A DNA stretch of 64,000 bases, from the NCBI RefSeq assembly GCF_037975245.1, contig NC_092567.1, positions 8,432,714-8,496,713 on the forward strand, given 5' to 3'. Position numbers and translations under genes: made by a program. Shown piece after piece: positions 1-11,349 of this stretch. The notes beneath the pieces are model-generated. The model did not search any database. It saw nothing but the letters and a program-made list of their open reading frames with translations, and was not told where the DNA came from. The DNA is from Apostichopus japonicus (lineage: Eukaryota > Echinodermata > Holothuroidea > Aspidochirotida > Stichopodidae). How positions within the stretch are numbered: position 1 is the stretch's first letter; the number at the start of each line of letters is the position of its first letter.

Positions 1-1540
1 TACTTCGTTTTCTGTAGGATGAGGTGCAGATTCATAAAATCTGTGTTCTCTGCCAATGCTATGTATATGTCAGAATGAATTGGTCACCGTACTTGTATAT
101 CTTGTCGTAAAAATACTAACACGGACTGGTTGCCTTAAGCACGTTCTTTTATTGCGAACTAACAGACTTACTAACATGGTGATTTCATGAGCTGATTCCC
201 AAAGTAAAAAATATATTTCTACACAGCCCATCTGTATTCTATTAACTACTGTGAAAATTGGCTGTAATTTTTACCAGGCTCCCCAGCCCACTGGCCCACC
301 GGGGCACCGGCCCACCGGGCATTGCCCAAATGCCCGTGTGGCCAGTCCGCCACTGGGTGTAACACAAAACTTGATACTATCTTAGCGGAGCGCCACCATC
401 GGTTGGCGCGGATCGTACCACAATTTATTTTGGCCAAAAAATACTCATAGATCGTCGGAAAAGACACTTCCCGTGCGTTTCAAGTTGCATTTACACATCG
501 GTTATTTTGAGATCTCATGTACTATAGGATTTTGACTTTCAATAATTTCTGTAATGCATTATGGGTCCGTATGCAATGAACATAACTAGAGAACTGTTGG
601 TTGGGTGAAATTTTTATCAATTTTTTTTTTTTTTTTTTTTTTTGGGGGGGGGTTGCACCTCTTGCCCTTCCCCGCGGACGTCCATGGGTTCAAGGTCCAT
701 TGATTTTTGCAGGATCAATGCAGGGGGCTTAGTTTAGAACATTTGAATGGCCATTTGGCATGTACACATTGTTTCCAGCTGACAAATATGTTGTAATGCT
801 AAATACATCAAAATACATCAAGATAATGACAACCAATGCGGCACTGGCCTAATTTCGACTGAAACTTTGTCTACATCTAGGCCTAATTTCCTGTGCTTTT
901 TTTACTTATCAGATACATCGAAGGCATCTTTATTCTAACATTTTATTATTATATTTCTAAATGAACGCAGTTTCAAGTCTGTGGTGTGTTGGGTTATCGT
1001 TTAGTATTTTTCAAATAATCATATGTCTCGATGTTCTACTCAGTACAACATTGGCTGGAATTGGGTTTTTAAGTTATATCCTTTGTTTTCATTATAAAAA
1101 TAAATAACACAATTAGCTCGATACAGACATTAATACCCAATGAGCCCCTGATCATGATGTCCGTATTCCGTATCACGTGAAAATATGTGTATTGTCTTGC
1201 TCAGTCTTGCATGAGTTTTTCTTCCCCAGTAAAAACGGGCCCTCCCCATCCAAAGAGGTACCCTTTTCTGTGCATCAGTAAAGCGGGGTCCCCCTTTTGG
1301 TCGGGGCCTACGGCTCAGCAAGTTCCGAGCCCATAGGATTTACGCTACTGAAATGTCATAAATGTCTTGTGCCACCTTGCAGAATCAAGGCTGAAACAAA
1401 AACATTTTGGCGATTTTCTTCTTAGAATTATTATAAATTCTGGTAAAGTAAAATAATCTATTGTGAATCCAGTGTCTAAACTTGAGGTATGCTGCTGTGT
1501 CAATCACCAACCAATTTTGGTCGACAACACGGAATCGATC
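1..1540. other. Non-coding flank with poly-T/poly-G tract
   Basis: I see no convincing exon here. Around 620-652 there is a long T run followed by a G run. Positions 381-510 carry a copy of a dispersed repeat found again near 31.0 and 32.2 kb. The short open frames are GC-rich repeat shadows. Confidence 0.6.
381..510 (+). repeat. Dispersed repeat, copy A (GCGGAGCGCCACC family)
   Basis: The block CTTAGCGGAGCGCCACCATC followed by GGTTGGCGCGGATCGTACC is nearly identical to 31011-31036 and related to 32225-32340. After it, all three copies share words such as TTTTGGCC, AGATCG, GACACTTCCC and AAGTTGCAT. This indicates one dispersed element family inserted three times in the same orientation. Confidence 0.75.
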
Positions 1541-1549
1541 AAAGGTGAC

Positions 1550-1680
1550 TTGCTTGACGAGCCCCTTGCCCCTATAAAACAAGGGAATAAGGGTGCTAAG
1601 TCAATGGGTGTAAAATTGGCAAAGTTGATATGCTTGACGAGCCCCTTGCCCCCATTAAACGAGGGAATTAGCCCGATGAA
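1550..1680 (+). repeat. Two-copy tandem repeat, 80-bp spacing
   Basis: TGCTTGACGAGCCCCTTGCC occurs at 1551 and again at 1631, each followed by a related stretch ending in GAGGGAAT or AAGGGAAT. The overlapping open frames on both strands are explained by this repeat and are not called as genes. Confidence 0.7.
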
Positions 1681-1839
1681 GGGGGTTGTGATAAATTTCG
1701 TATGTACCCTCTTCATGTTGTATGAATTTGGGGGCGAAAAGATGTGGCGTTTTTCCGTGGGGGGTGAAAACTTTGTCAACCTCTCAGTGTTGTTGGACTT
1801 AGTCGTTTTTCCAGAGATTTAGCCCTCGAAAGCGCTATA

Positions 1840-2004
1840 GCCCCCTCTCTAGGTGCTTGCAAACGATGGTTCGTACTGTATGGAGCCATTATTTTACGCG
1901 CTGGTACAACAGGATCTCTCCGCGTTCGTTTTCTCTACTTATTTGCTTCAAAACACTGGTACTTACATCTTGATAATTCGAGTTGGTAACTAAGTTTAAC
2001 ACAG
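1840..2004 (+). other. Possible non-coding first exon ending in a strong donor
   Basis: The sequence ends in AACACAG followed by GTAAGTG, a near-perfect 5' splice site, with no open frame in front of it. This is what a 5' untranslated first exon would look like, and the NLR gene begins about 8 kb downstream. There is no promoter or transcript evidence, so it is only a candidate. Confidence 0.18.
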
Positions 2005-3890
2005 GTAAGTGTTTATCATTTTATTTATTAATTAATATCTAGGACTACTTGAACAATTTGACTATTATTATCATAAATGTCTTCTATGTACTAGTACAAG
2101 AACTAGTGTAGCCTGCAGGCCTAGCCTACTGTAAGTACGTTACTAGTAGTAGTAATACTAAACGGAAGCTACAGTATGTGTGTCGACCATATTCTTCAGA
2201 ACGATGTTAATACTGTATGGTTGCCCTACAAAATTTCATGATAGCGTTGAAATATTGTAAACCACCATATTGAATTAATTCAACTATTAGAACCGTAACT
2301 GTGTATAGCAAAGGCTTCACAGTTAACGCACCTTTGTTATTGACGCACCTTCAAATATTACTAGCAACATACAGCAGGCAACCTAAACTGTTTGCAGCAA
2401 AGAAGAGTTACATATTTGATGAGTTTTATTCCATTTCAGTTATATGCTGATCAAATTGTGGTTTTCTAAGCTTTTAACATCCCCCCAGGTTTGCACATGT
2501 TTTTGGCATTTGGAAATTTTACTCCCTAAAAAAAAGCCAAAATTACCTCAGTACCACTACAAATTACGATACCATTACCACATACATACTGTACAGTGCT
2601 ACACTCTGGGCCCTGACTTTGTCTGAGCTTAGAGGCTCAGAGCATAGTAAACAGCATCTAGAGTCAATGGATGTATGTACAGTACTTAGGCCTACACTTC
2701 AGTTAGCTTATCAACGAATGTGTTAATTTAGGGGTATGAAAAAACTTGACACGGCAAACATTTTGTAGTCAAATTCTGCTCAATTGGTCTTGCATATTGG
2801 CACAGAACAATTAATATTTTGAGATCACTAGCATTCCTATCTTAAAGGGGAGTGGGGTAGCGGCAGGAACCAAGGTGAGTGCAGATTTTGCATATACAAT
2901 GTACAGAATCAATTATTTTCTCTTTTTTTGGCCACCTTAGTACTGCCCAGTAGTTTAGCTATATAGTATTACTCTGCAATGAATTTGGCAGTCAATGTTC
3001 TGTAAAATTCTGTACACCAAGTGCTTTTGAGAAGCAGAAATACATGTAAGCCTATCACATGTACAGGTGTAGGTTAACTTGAGCAATAATGGTAGTTCAA
3101 GTAAACTATGTGCAGGTCTAAACATTACAGGTGCTCTATGATTATATATGTGTCTAACACAATCAGTGGTCAAAATGCTAGGCCTGGGCAACACTACCTA
3201 GGCATCTGTTTATAGCATTAGCAAACTGGCAACTATATAAGGCTAATCATACCAGCATGAGTACTCAAGAATCAAGTGTAATATTATTGTTGCTACTGAG
3301 CTTATCATTGCTACAGTACCATTTACTGTAGGTCCTGAGGCAGGAATGAATTACAGTTTCCAGGCTGGGTCAACCACATTTCATGTATTTTGAATAAACT
3401 TATTCCAAATTTACTGAGCTATCCTTACAACAAAATGTCATGTACATTGATTACTGTTGCTTAGCAAGCTTCGTGAAACTAGTGTCAAACACTCATATAT
3501 AGGACCTACAGTAGCTTTAAGTCGTATATAACTTTAATATGAGTAAATAGCTCACTTTGTGACATTAATAGGACCCCAACAGGGTCCATCCCAGTAATCT
3601 CAGGTCAAAAAGTCTAAATTTTGACCAAATACTCATTTTAGACAACAGAAATCACTGAAGCGTGATATCACAGAACATCATTCCTGAAATATCAATTGCT
3701 ACACTATATATGCTAAGCATTTAAGCCATTAACATACTGGATTTCAGCCAAATTGCGAAAAATCACAATTTTGCATAAAGGTTTGGTCAATTAATTGCTC
3801 CCATTGACTTGCACTACGTACAGTAGGCTAATTGAGCTGCGATACCTGTACTATTTGTAATATGTTGCATATCTGTTAGCAGTCCTGTCT
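2005..3890. other. AT-rich non-coding stretch
   Basis: I find no exon with matched splice sites and sustained coding character. The short open frames at 2444-2626 (+) and 2955-3194 (-) look like chance. Confidence 0.55.
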
Positions 3891-3894
3891 CCTA

Positions 3895-4895
3895 TATATT
3901 AGCATGTATGATAGCATACATACATGGCATGAATGTTAGCATGTATGATAGCATACATGTTAGCTTGTAGGCTATGTAAGCAGTATGATACCATACATGT
4001 ATGTTAGCATGAATGTTAGCATGTACTGTATGTTAGCATGTATGCTAGCATGTAAGCATGTATGATAGCATACTGTACATGTATGTTAGTATGTATGATA
4101 GCATACTGTACGTTAGTATGTATGATTGCAAGTATGTTAGCCTATATGTAAGCCTGCTTGTTAGCCTGTATGTTTGTGTGTTTGTTAGTGTGTATGCTAC
4201 CGTGTATGTTACAGTAGCATGTATGTTAGCATGTTATAACCAGTATGATAGCATGTATGTCAGGCTGTATGTTAGCCTGTTTTTTAGCATACATGTATGT
4301 TAGCATGTAAGTTAGCATGTATGTGAGCATATGTTAGCTTGAAGGCTATGTTAGCATGTATGATAAGTATGTTAGCATACATGTATGTTAGCATGTATGT
4401 TAGCATGTGTGTTAGCATGTATGATAGCATGTATGTCAGCATGCATGATAGCATACATGTATGTTAGTGTGTATGATAGCAAGTATGTTAGCCTGTATGT
4501 AAGCCTGCTTGTTAGCCTGTATGTTAGCCTGTTTGTTAGTGTGTATACATGCTAGCGTGTATGTTAGCATGTTATAAGCAGTATGATAGTGTGTATGTCA
4601 GGCTGTATGTTAGCCTGTTTTTAGCATACATGTAAGTTAGCATACATGTTAGCATACATGTATACATATATGTTAGCTTGAAGGCTATGTTAGCATGTAA
4701 GATAGCAAGTATGTTAGCATGTATGTTAGCAAACATACATGTTAGCATACATGTTAGCATACATGTATGATAGCATACATGTGTGTTAGTGTGTATGATA
4801 GCAAGTATGTTAGCCTGTTTGTTAGCCTGTATGTTAGCATGTTAAAAGCTGGTAGCATCTATGTCAGGCTGTCAGTCTGTTTGCTAGCATACTGT
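3895..4895 (+). repeat. GTTAGCATGTAT-type minisatellite
   Basis: About 1 kb is built of variants of a roughly 12-base unit (GTTAGCATGTAT, GATAGCATACAT, GTTAGCCTGTAT). The same array resumes at about 5389-5470 after an unrelated insert. Apparent open frames rich in Y, V, S, M and C on plus, and M, L, T and C on minus, are products of the repeat. Confidence 0.9.
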
Positions 4896-4904
4896 AGCAT
4901 GGTG

Positions 4905-5388
4905 ACTTCGAAGTTCGGACACTTAAGACTTAAAACACCCCAAAACTAAATCTTCTGTATAAATCACCAGAAAATATACTTCATATGGTGGGAGAATTGT
5001 GTTATAGTACGATATATATACAGCCAAACTTTCTTTCCTGCAAACTGTTTTCATGTTGTTTTTGATGAAGATTCTTCGTGATTGTGGAACTGGTATTTCT
5101 TTGCTAGAGTATTGCGAAGTTCGGACACGCAACCCACAGTGTGGCGCTGGTGATAAAATTGGTGGTGCAGTTGCTCGTTCAGTAATTATAACAGACTTCA
5201 TAGATCTTCGTCATTTTATTGACAAATATGTAAGTAATTTCTTGCACACGGGTCATTTTGGAGAGAAAATAACTGTAGCTTCGTACTTTTTGGTGAAATT
5301 TGGCTCTTCCTGTAGGTTTTCATGGTGAAATCGTGTATTTCTTAGGGTGTCCGAACTTCGCAGTATGCCGAACTTCGCAATACTGACT
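4905..5388. mobile_element. Inverted-repeat insertion inside the minisatellite
   Basis: CGAAGTTCGGACAC at 4909-4922 is matched exactly by its reverse complement at 5347-5360. A third, internal copy in plus orientation lies at 5115-5128. The word AGTATTGCGAAGTTCGG near 5109 is also present inverted at about 5369-5385. The segment is flanked on both sides by the same minisatellite, so it looks like a roughly 480-bp non-autonomous insertion. It carries a 91-codon open frame (5053-5328) without recognisable motifs. The superfamily is not determined. Confidence 0.6.
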
Positions 5389-5475
5389 ATACATGTTGTT
5401 AGCAAACATGTTAGCATGAGCATACATGCATACTGTACATTAGCATGTATGTTAGCATGTTATAAGCAACATGAA
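5389..5475 (+). repeat. Continuation of the GTTAGCATG minisatellite
   Basis: The GTTAGCAAACATGTTAGCATG-like units resume immediately after the inverted-repeat insert, which supports insertion into a pre-existing array. Confidence 0.8.
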
Positions 5476-6120
5476 GGACTTAAACACTTTTTGGTTCCTT
5501 GCTTAAGCAAAAGGAACCTATGTACATAGTCAACTAGATCTGCCATAGTGAGAGGGTGTGCTCTATTGTTCTCGGTGCCTGTAAAGGTCACCAAAGGTCA
5601 GTTAGGGGCCAAAAACCAAAACAATAAACAAGCAATAACTCCCATTGACAGGGTGCGACATGATTGTTATTTTGGAACTTGTAATATACTGTATACTTGT
5701 AAATAACGTAGGGGATAATTTTTCAACTTAACAGTGGTGTGATCCAAGGTCAACAAAGGTAAATTAGGGGTCGAAAACAGGTGTTTTTGTGATAACTTGA
5801 GAACAAAATGTCCGTCAAGGTTGGGAGTTACGCTAAATGTAATCCAATAGTGGACCCGCATCTTTGTGACCGTTGACCTTAGGTTGACCTCTGGTGACCT
5901 GTATAAGCTTCTTTAGTTATTTGAATTTCTTGTGGCCATCCAGATCATAAATGGTCTTTCGATCAAAAATGTCCTTGGGTTGTTCCCTGTGCGACCTTCA
6001 GGTGCAAAGTTGACAGATACAATTATTTTTTTTTATTTATTTTTTTTATAAATATATGCTCTATTTAGGAGATATATACAGGACAAAAAAAAACAAAACA
6101 AGTTTGTCAATATTTAACTA
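5476..6120. repeat. Dispersed repeat with a hairpin, left part
   Basis: A short hairpin is formed by GGTTCCTTGCTTAAGC and AAAAGGAACC near 5490-5518. Downstream words such as TTGTTCCCTGTGCGACCTTCA resemble TTGATCCCTGTGCCACCTTCA near 8510, beyond the TIR element. This suggests an older repeat interrupted by the 6121-8189 insertion, or internally repeated. No gene is seen. Confidence 0.4.
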
Positions 6121-8189
6121 TATGGTCAATTCCATGGTGACTCGCGTGACATTTTTACTAAAATTCCTCTCTATTTGATATCATTAATCAAATAAAGAAG
6201 TTACCTGGGAGAAAAGCATTCATGTAGTCAGTGAAGTAAGCCTTAATGCTTACAACAGTAGACAAAAAATATTTATACCTCCAGTATTGGGGGTGAAATT
6301 GGCGAAAAACTAAACGTGACTCGCGTGACAGCTACTATTAGCAAAAATCAGAATGCACACACAAATGTTTGATTTCTTATGTCTTATTAAAAATTTTCCA
6401 ATCACTTTTTATAATCATACCGAAGTTGAAAAACACCTCTACCTCAATTGCTATGCAACTTTGAAAAAATGTTGTAACGCATGAAAATAACGATGAAGAT
6501 GTATTGTGACTCGCGTGACGAGAAAACGTGACTCGCGTGACAAGTTCACTTTTCGAACAGTTCTAGACCAAATGCACTTAGTGAATCGAAGGTATAGATC
6601 TTGCCTAGTGAAATAAACATTCATTGGTTTGGAAAGTGTCCAAAAGGTACTTCCCTTGGGAATGTCCAGATGATATTAATGTCCCCGAGTTACTTTCATG
6701 ACTGCAGACAGTAGGTAATATACTGTACGGGTAGTACAGTTGTTCAGACAATTTATCTTGTCAATTAATATTTATAACAATATTTAGTCTGTTGAAGTCA
6801 CTCATTTGAAAGTTATAGAAGAAACAGATCTATCAAAATGTGATTCAAATTACCATTCTTATTTGTCATATTTGAATAAACCAAAAGTGTAATATTGAGA
6901 AGATACATTCGCTCATAGGATTTTGGGAATGATTGAGCAGTTAAAACCTTAAGGTTGTCAAGTCATGGCACATGGAATTGCCAGATACAAATATAGATTA
7001 TGTTTTTGTATATTACTAAAAATCAATGACATGTGCTAACTTTCCAAATGTGGTGATAAAATAGGCATTATATTGCGAATAAATATTCATGATTTTAAAT
7101 TCTGATATTTCAAATGAAATTTTTATAATTAGTTGCATTATGTGTGCACATATTATTCAAGTTGCCTAATTAAAGGGGAATTCATATATGATATCTTTAA
7201 TCAGTGATTCATTCATCAAACTATAACATCCCTGTAATTTTCACACAGTAAATAGGTAGAAACACTATCTTGATTTGACGTGACTCGCGTGACGTGACTC
7301 GCGTGACTTTCGTAAAGGGTGATTTTTTGCAAAGTTTGAATATCTTCTGAAAAGGAAATGTCAGTAATCCTTTTGGTATCTATGTGAAGACTTGATATTC
7401 ATCATTTGGAGTAAAACTTTTGTGCAGGCAAGGAGAAAAAAACAAAAACAGTCAATTTTGTAACTCACGTGACAGTAAATCAAGGGTGTTTACTGCACTT
7501 TCAATTTACCACTGGTGTCTAATGCCTTGATGTCAAAATAAAATTGAAGCTATTAAGTGAGCACTATGCTATAGCAAATATAATTAGTCCAACACACAGT
7601 AAATAGGTAGAAACACTATCTTGAATTGACGTGACTCGCGTGACGTGACTCGCGTGACATTCGTAAAGGGTGATTTTCCGCAAAATTTGAATATCTTCTG
7701 GAAAGGAAAATTCAGTAATCCTTTTGTTATCTATGTGAAGACTTGATATTCATTATTTGGAGTAAAAGTCTTGTGCAGGCAAGGAGAAAAAAAACAAAAA
7801 CAGTAAATTTTGTGACTCGCGTGACAGTAAATGGAGGGTGTTTTCAATTCACCACTATTGTCTAATGCCTTGATGTCCAAAAAAAATTGAAGCTTTTAAG
7901 TGAGCACTATGCTATAGCAAATATAATTAGTCCATTAAACTGATGATACCTATGATTACTATGTACAAATCTGCACAAAATGAAATTTCACTGTATTTTT
8001 CATAATTTAGTTACTACGGGAACCATTTGTTATTACCGACCCCATAATCAAACAAATAATGTTTGGGGGGTGAAAAAATTATTTTCAGTAACTACAAGTA
8101 TTCTATTTATTGGAAACTTATACAATTTTAATGTACAATGATTTTAAATTTTTTGGTATGATGTTGACCTTATCATGGAATTGACCATA
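6121..8189. mobile_element. 2.07-kb non-autonomous TIR element with 14-bp motif array
   Basis: TATGGTCAATTCCATG at 6121-6136 is mirrored by CATGGAATTGACCATA at 8174-8189, so the ends are TGGTCAATTCCATG inverted repeats flanked by TA on both sides. TA could be the target duplication. The interior has no long open frame. It contains nine exact copies of GTGACTCGCGTGAC (starting at 6137, 6316, 6506, 6528, 7280, 7294, 7631, 7645 and 7812) and one variant near 7460. A 0.35-kb internal tandem duplication covers 7243-7592 and 7594-7935. TA-flanked TIRs without a transposase suggest a MITE-like derivative, but I cannot name the superfamily. Confidence 0.65.
7243..7935 (+). repeat. 0.35-kb tandem duplication inside the TIR element
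   Basis: Two successive copies begin with ACACAGTAAATAGGTAGAAA at 7243 and 7594 and end with GCTATAGCAAATATAATTAG. Each carries a double GTGACTCGCGTGAC near its start and a single one about 180 bases later. The copies differ by scattered substitutions and small deletions. Confidence 0.85.
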
Positions 8190-8625
8190 TGATAGAGCTA
8201 TACATGCTCTAAAGAAGAAACTAACTCCCGCTTCGATCGGACACCCGGTTCGTAAGTTATGAGGTGCCAAAGGTTGGATTTGATACCTTTTTAGCAATAA
8301 CAGTGTGTGTGTACATTGGAGTTCATAACAATTTTAGGATGAAGTGCACATCAAAGGGAACATTTTTCATTAAAACTGTCATGCTATCCAAGATCATTCA
8401 AGGTCTCTTATGGACAAAAAACTGCCCACTGATGGGGTGCAATACGGTAAAAAAATAGGTCAATTATGGGTCAAAAACTCAATCTCCAAACTGATAAAAA
8501 TTGTCCATGGTTGATCCCTGTGCCACCTTCATGCCAAAGTTATCAGAGGTCAAGGTTTTGTTTAGTTTTGAGAGGTGGATCTCATGACCTAGGAATATAT
8601 GTACAGTAAAAGTAATACTTATAGG
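8190..8625. other. Non-coding, right flank of the TIR element
   Basis: There is no exon. It shares short words with 5900-6010 and is probably the other side of the repeat interrupted by the TIR element. Confidence 0.4.
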
Positions 8626-8629
8626 TGTC

Positions 8630-10045
8630 TACAGGTGCAGTGCTGTACAGTACCCATTGACTAAAATGTACATGTATATATGTACAGTATACTCCAGTAG
8701 TCTATGAGTACAGCAATGCCCCCTTACACACCAAGCAAGAGCCTGTACAGTATTACCTTAAGTATTTATCTGTAGACACTACAGTCTTAGTCAATGAGTA
8801 TTGCACTGCTCAGGACTTACACACACAGAAGTATGACTTTACTGTATAACTGTTGACACTACTTAGTCACTGGCTACTGCACTACCCCCTAACAAGCCCA
8901 CAGGTATTTCTGTCAACTTCACATACTGTACTAAAGTAGTCATTGAGAACTGCACTGCTCTTTGCACACCCAGAGGTGTTACTTTACCTATAACTGTAGA
9001 CACTACAGTAGTCATTCAGTACTACACTGCCCCCTCACACACCAAGAGGTATTTACTTACTTGTACATACTGCAGTACTGTAGTCATTGAGTACTGCACT
9101 GCCCCATAACACACCCAGAGGTATTTACTGTATAACTGTACTTACTATCCAGTACTGCACTGTTCCATTGTGCACCCAGAGGAATTACTGTACCTTACTG
9201 TATAACTGTGGACACTACAGTACTTAGTCATTGAATACTGCACTACCCCCTAAAACACCCACAGGTATTTCTTTCAGGAACTTTACATACTACAGTAGTC
9301 ATTGAGTATTGCACTGCTCTTTGCACACTGCCCAGAGGTATTACTTTACTGTTAAACTGTAGACACTATGTAGTAATTGAGTATATACTGCACTGCCCCC
9401 TAACAAACCCACAGGTATTTCTTTCCTGTATAACTTAACATACTGTACTACAGTAGTCATTGGAACTGCACTGCTCCTTGCACACCCATAGGTATTACTT
9501 AACTGTATAATGTACCTACTGTACTACAGTAGTCATTCAGTACTGCTCTGCTCTTTGCACACCCAGAGGTATTACTTTACTGTATAACTACAGTATATAG
9601 ACGCTAGAGTATTCATTGAGTACTGCACTACTTCTTACACACCCAGAGGTATTACTGTACTTTACTGTATAAATGTTGATACTACAGTAGTCATCGAGTA
9701 CTGTACTGCTCCCCTACACACCCAGAGGTAATACTTTACTGTATAACTGTAGACACTACAGTAATCATTGAGTACTTTACTGCTCCCTTTCACACACATC
9801 TCAGGTCTTATTTTACTGTATAACTTTAGATACTTGTAGTCATTTAGTACTGAACTGCTCCAGTTGCACACCCAGAGGTACTGTATGACATAACTTTATA
9901 ATTTTCCTACTACTCTTTGAGTGCTGCACTACTCCTTGCACACCAAGATGTTTTACTTTACTGTATAACTGTAGACATTACAGTAGTCATTGAGTAAGTG
10001 CACTGCTCCCTTTCACACCCAGAGGTATTACTTTATATGAGTGGA
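8630..10045 (+). repeat. Minisatellite, unit about 75-90 bp
   Basis: Diverged units follow the order CACACCCAGAGGTATTACTT, ACTGTATAACTGTAGACACT, ACAGTAGTCATTGAGTACTG, CACTGCTCCCT. Around 17 or more units are visible, with CAGAGGTA or CACAGGTA anchors roughly 75-90 bases apart. Open frames such as the one at 9662-9871 (-) come from the repeat. Confidence 0.9.
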
Positions 10046-10228
10046 CTGTAATGTAACATTTGTGGACAATGGAACGTATACGTTTATATGATCTGTCTAA
10101 TATATGTTTTCATTGATGTATGGACTTCTTTACATGTTAAGTTCGTATTGACTAATGTACAACGTATTTAAGTTATTTACCAGTCATTGCGGGAAAGAAA
10201 CCCACAATTTCTCCTTTTTCTTGAATAG

Positions 10229-10546
10229 CCTATCGAAGCCCACCATAAATAATTGTAGAAGGATGTGACCATACACAGTATTGTGTACTTGATGTCGCAA
10301 GAGCAGGAAACGTGGCGTGTTCAGTTGGTGGAATACGACCAGAAGTCAAACTCCAATGGAGAACTTAGGAAAACTATCTTGCTCTATCTCTAACAGATCT
10401 GGAAAGGACATCAACAGAAAAGTGAGGAATCTTTGACATTTCTCTTACAACAAACTTCAAAATGTTATCAGCGCCTGAAAGAGGGATCACATTAAGAGTA
10501 TTTTATAATGAGTGTTTTATACCTGAAGTTACATTAGAATTGATCT
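10229..10546 (+). pseudogene. Decayed immunoglobulin-like exon
   Basis: A strong acceptor (TTTCTCCTTTTTCTTGAATAG) opens a frame entered with one base carried over, the usual phase for Ig exons and the phase of the next exon at 11015. The translation contains CDHTQYCVLDV, NVACSVGGI, VKLQW and FDISLTT, which reads like the first cysteine, the core tryptophan and later strands of an Ig fold. Three in-frame stops break it: TAA 10246-10248, TAG 10366-10368 and TGA 10423-10425. No clear donor is visible. I infer a dead ectodomain exon of the receptor. If Ig exons here are phase 1 at both ends, skipping it would not disturb the downstream frame. The Ig assignment rests on motif reading only. Confidence 0.55.
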
Positions 10547-11014
10547 AAATATTCTCTTTTATCTTGTTCTAAGAGGTGAATGATTTTGCTATTGTGAGAT
10601 CCAGTACAGTAGCCTGCTCGTGTAGTTAGAATACAGTCCGTATGTTCAGTGAATTTTATGTCTGATAGAAGTTACAGTATGCTTCTAAATGAATGGCTAG
10701 TTTGCATCTCCAATGACTTCTTCTTCGATCCGACTTATGATTTCTAAATCTGACTTTAAGCTCCATCAGAACAACTTTATTTTATCTGCTTCTTTATATC
10801 GCCAAAAGGCTAGTTTTTTCTCACACACTGATGAATACTGATACAGAGTAGTCTAAATCTACAGTATCTGAAATATGTGCACTTGGAAAGTGCAGTTTAT
10901 TTTATTGAATAATAGTTGTCTTTGTGATAATGTTAACCCTTTTTGATCATCACTTAATATTTTCCAATGCTCAATTTCAAATTGCTATTTAACATGTGTT
11001 TTTCCAATTTACAG

Positions 11015-11110
11015 ACAACAAGGGGACTTTGGGTTCATCGAAAGTTGCTGTGGTTACAATTATAATTGTAGTACTTCTAATTCTGGTGGTTTTGGTCGTC
11101 TGTATGAAAG
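11015..11110 (+). CDS. Transmembrane exon of the NACHT receptor
   Basis: The exon lies between acceptor TTCCAATTTACAG and donor AAAG/GTACTG. Entered with one carried base it reads a short NKGTLGSSK lead, then an uninterrupted hydrophobic run VAVVTIIIVVLLILVVLVV, then CMK. That is about 20 residues of V, I and L, a textbook single-pass membrane helix. It exits with one base over, matching the next exon, whose arginine- and lysine-rich start fits a cytoplasmic stop-transfer signal. Topology is therefore N-terminus outside and NACHT inside, by the positive-inside rule. The other two frames give no hydrophobic segment. Confidence 0.75.
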
Positions 11111-11349
11111 GTACTGTACCATGGTGCATAGCACAATTACTTTGCAATATATAGCAAAGTTTGTTAGCTATTTTCTTGTATTCTATTTGTATTCATTGCA
11201 TCTACATTATCCTTATTGACTAACAGAAAAGTATAGTAACTATTTGTTGTATCTAAATTTATATTCTTTTTGTTTTTTATTTTGATGATAATAGAAACCG
11301 TTGCATTGATAATGGCATTTGTGTGTATGTGCGCCTTTGTGATGCCCAG

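Noticed and set aside
1463-1822. 119-codon frame and its antisense counterpart
   Set aside because: They overlap a two-copy tandem repeat and have no splice or domain evidence.
4058-4949. Open frames on both strands in the GTTAGCATG array
   Set aside because: Low-complexity translations of the tandem repeat.
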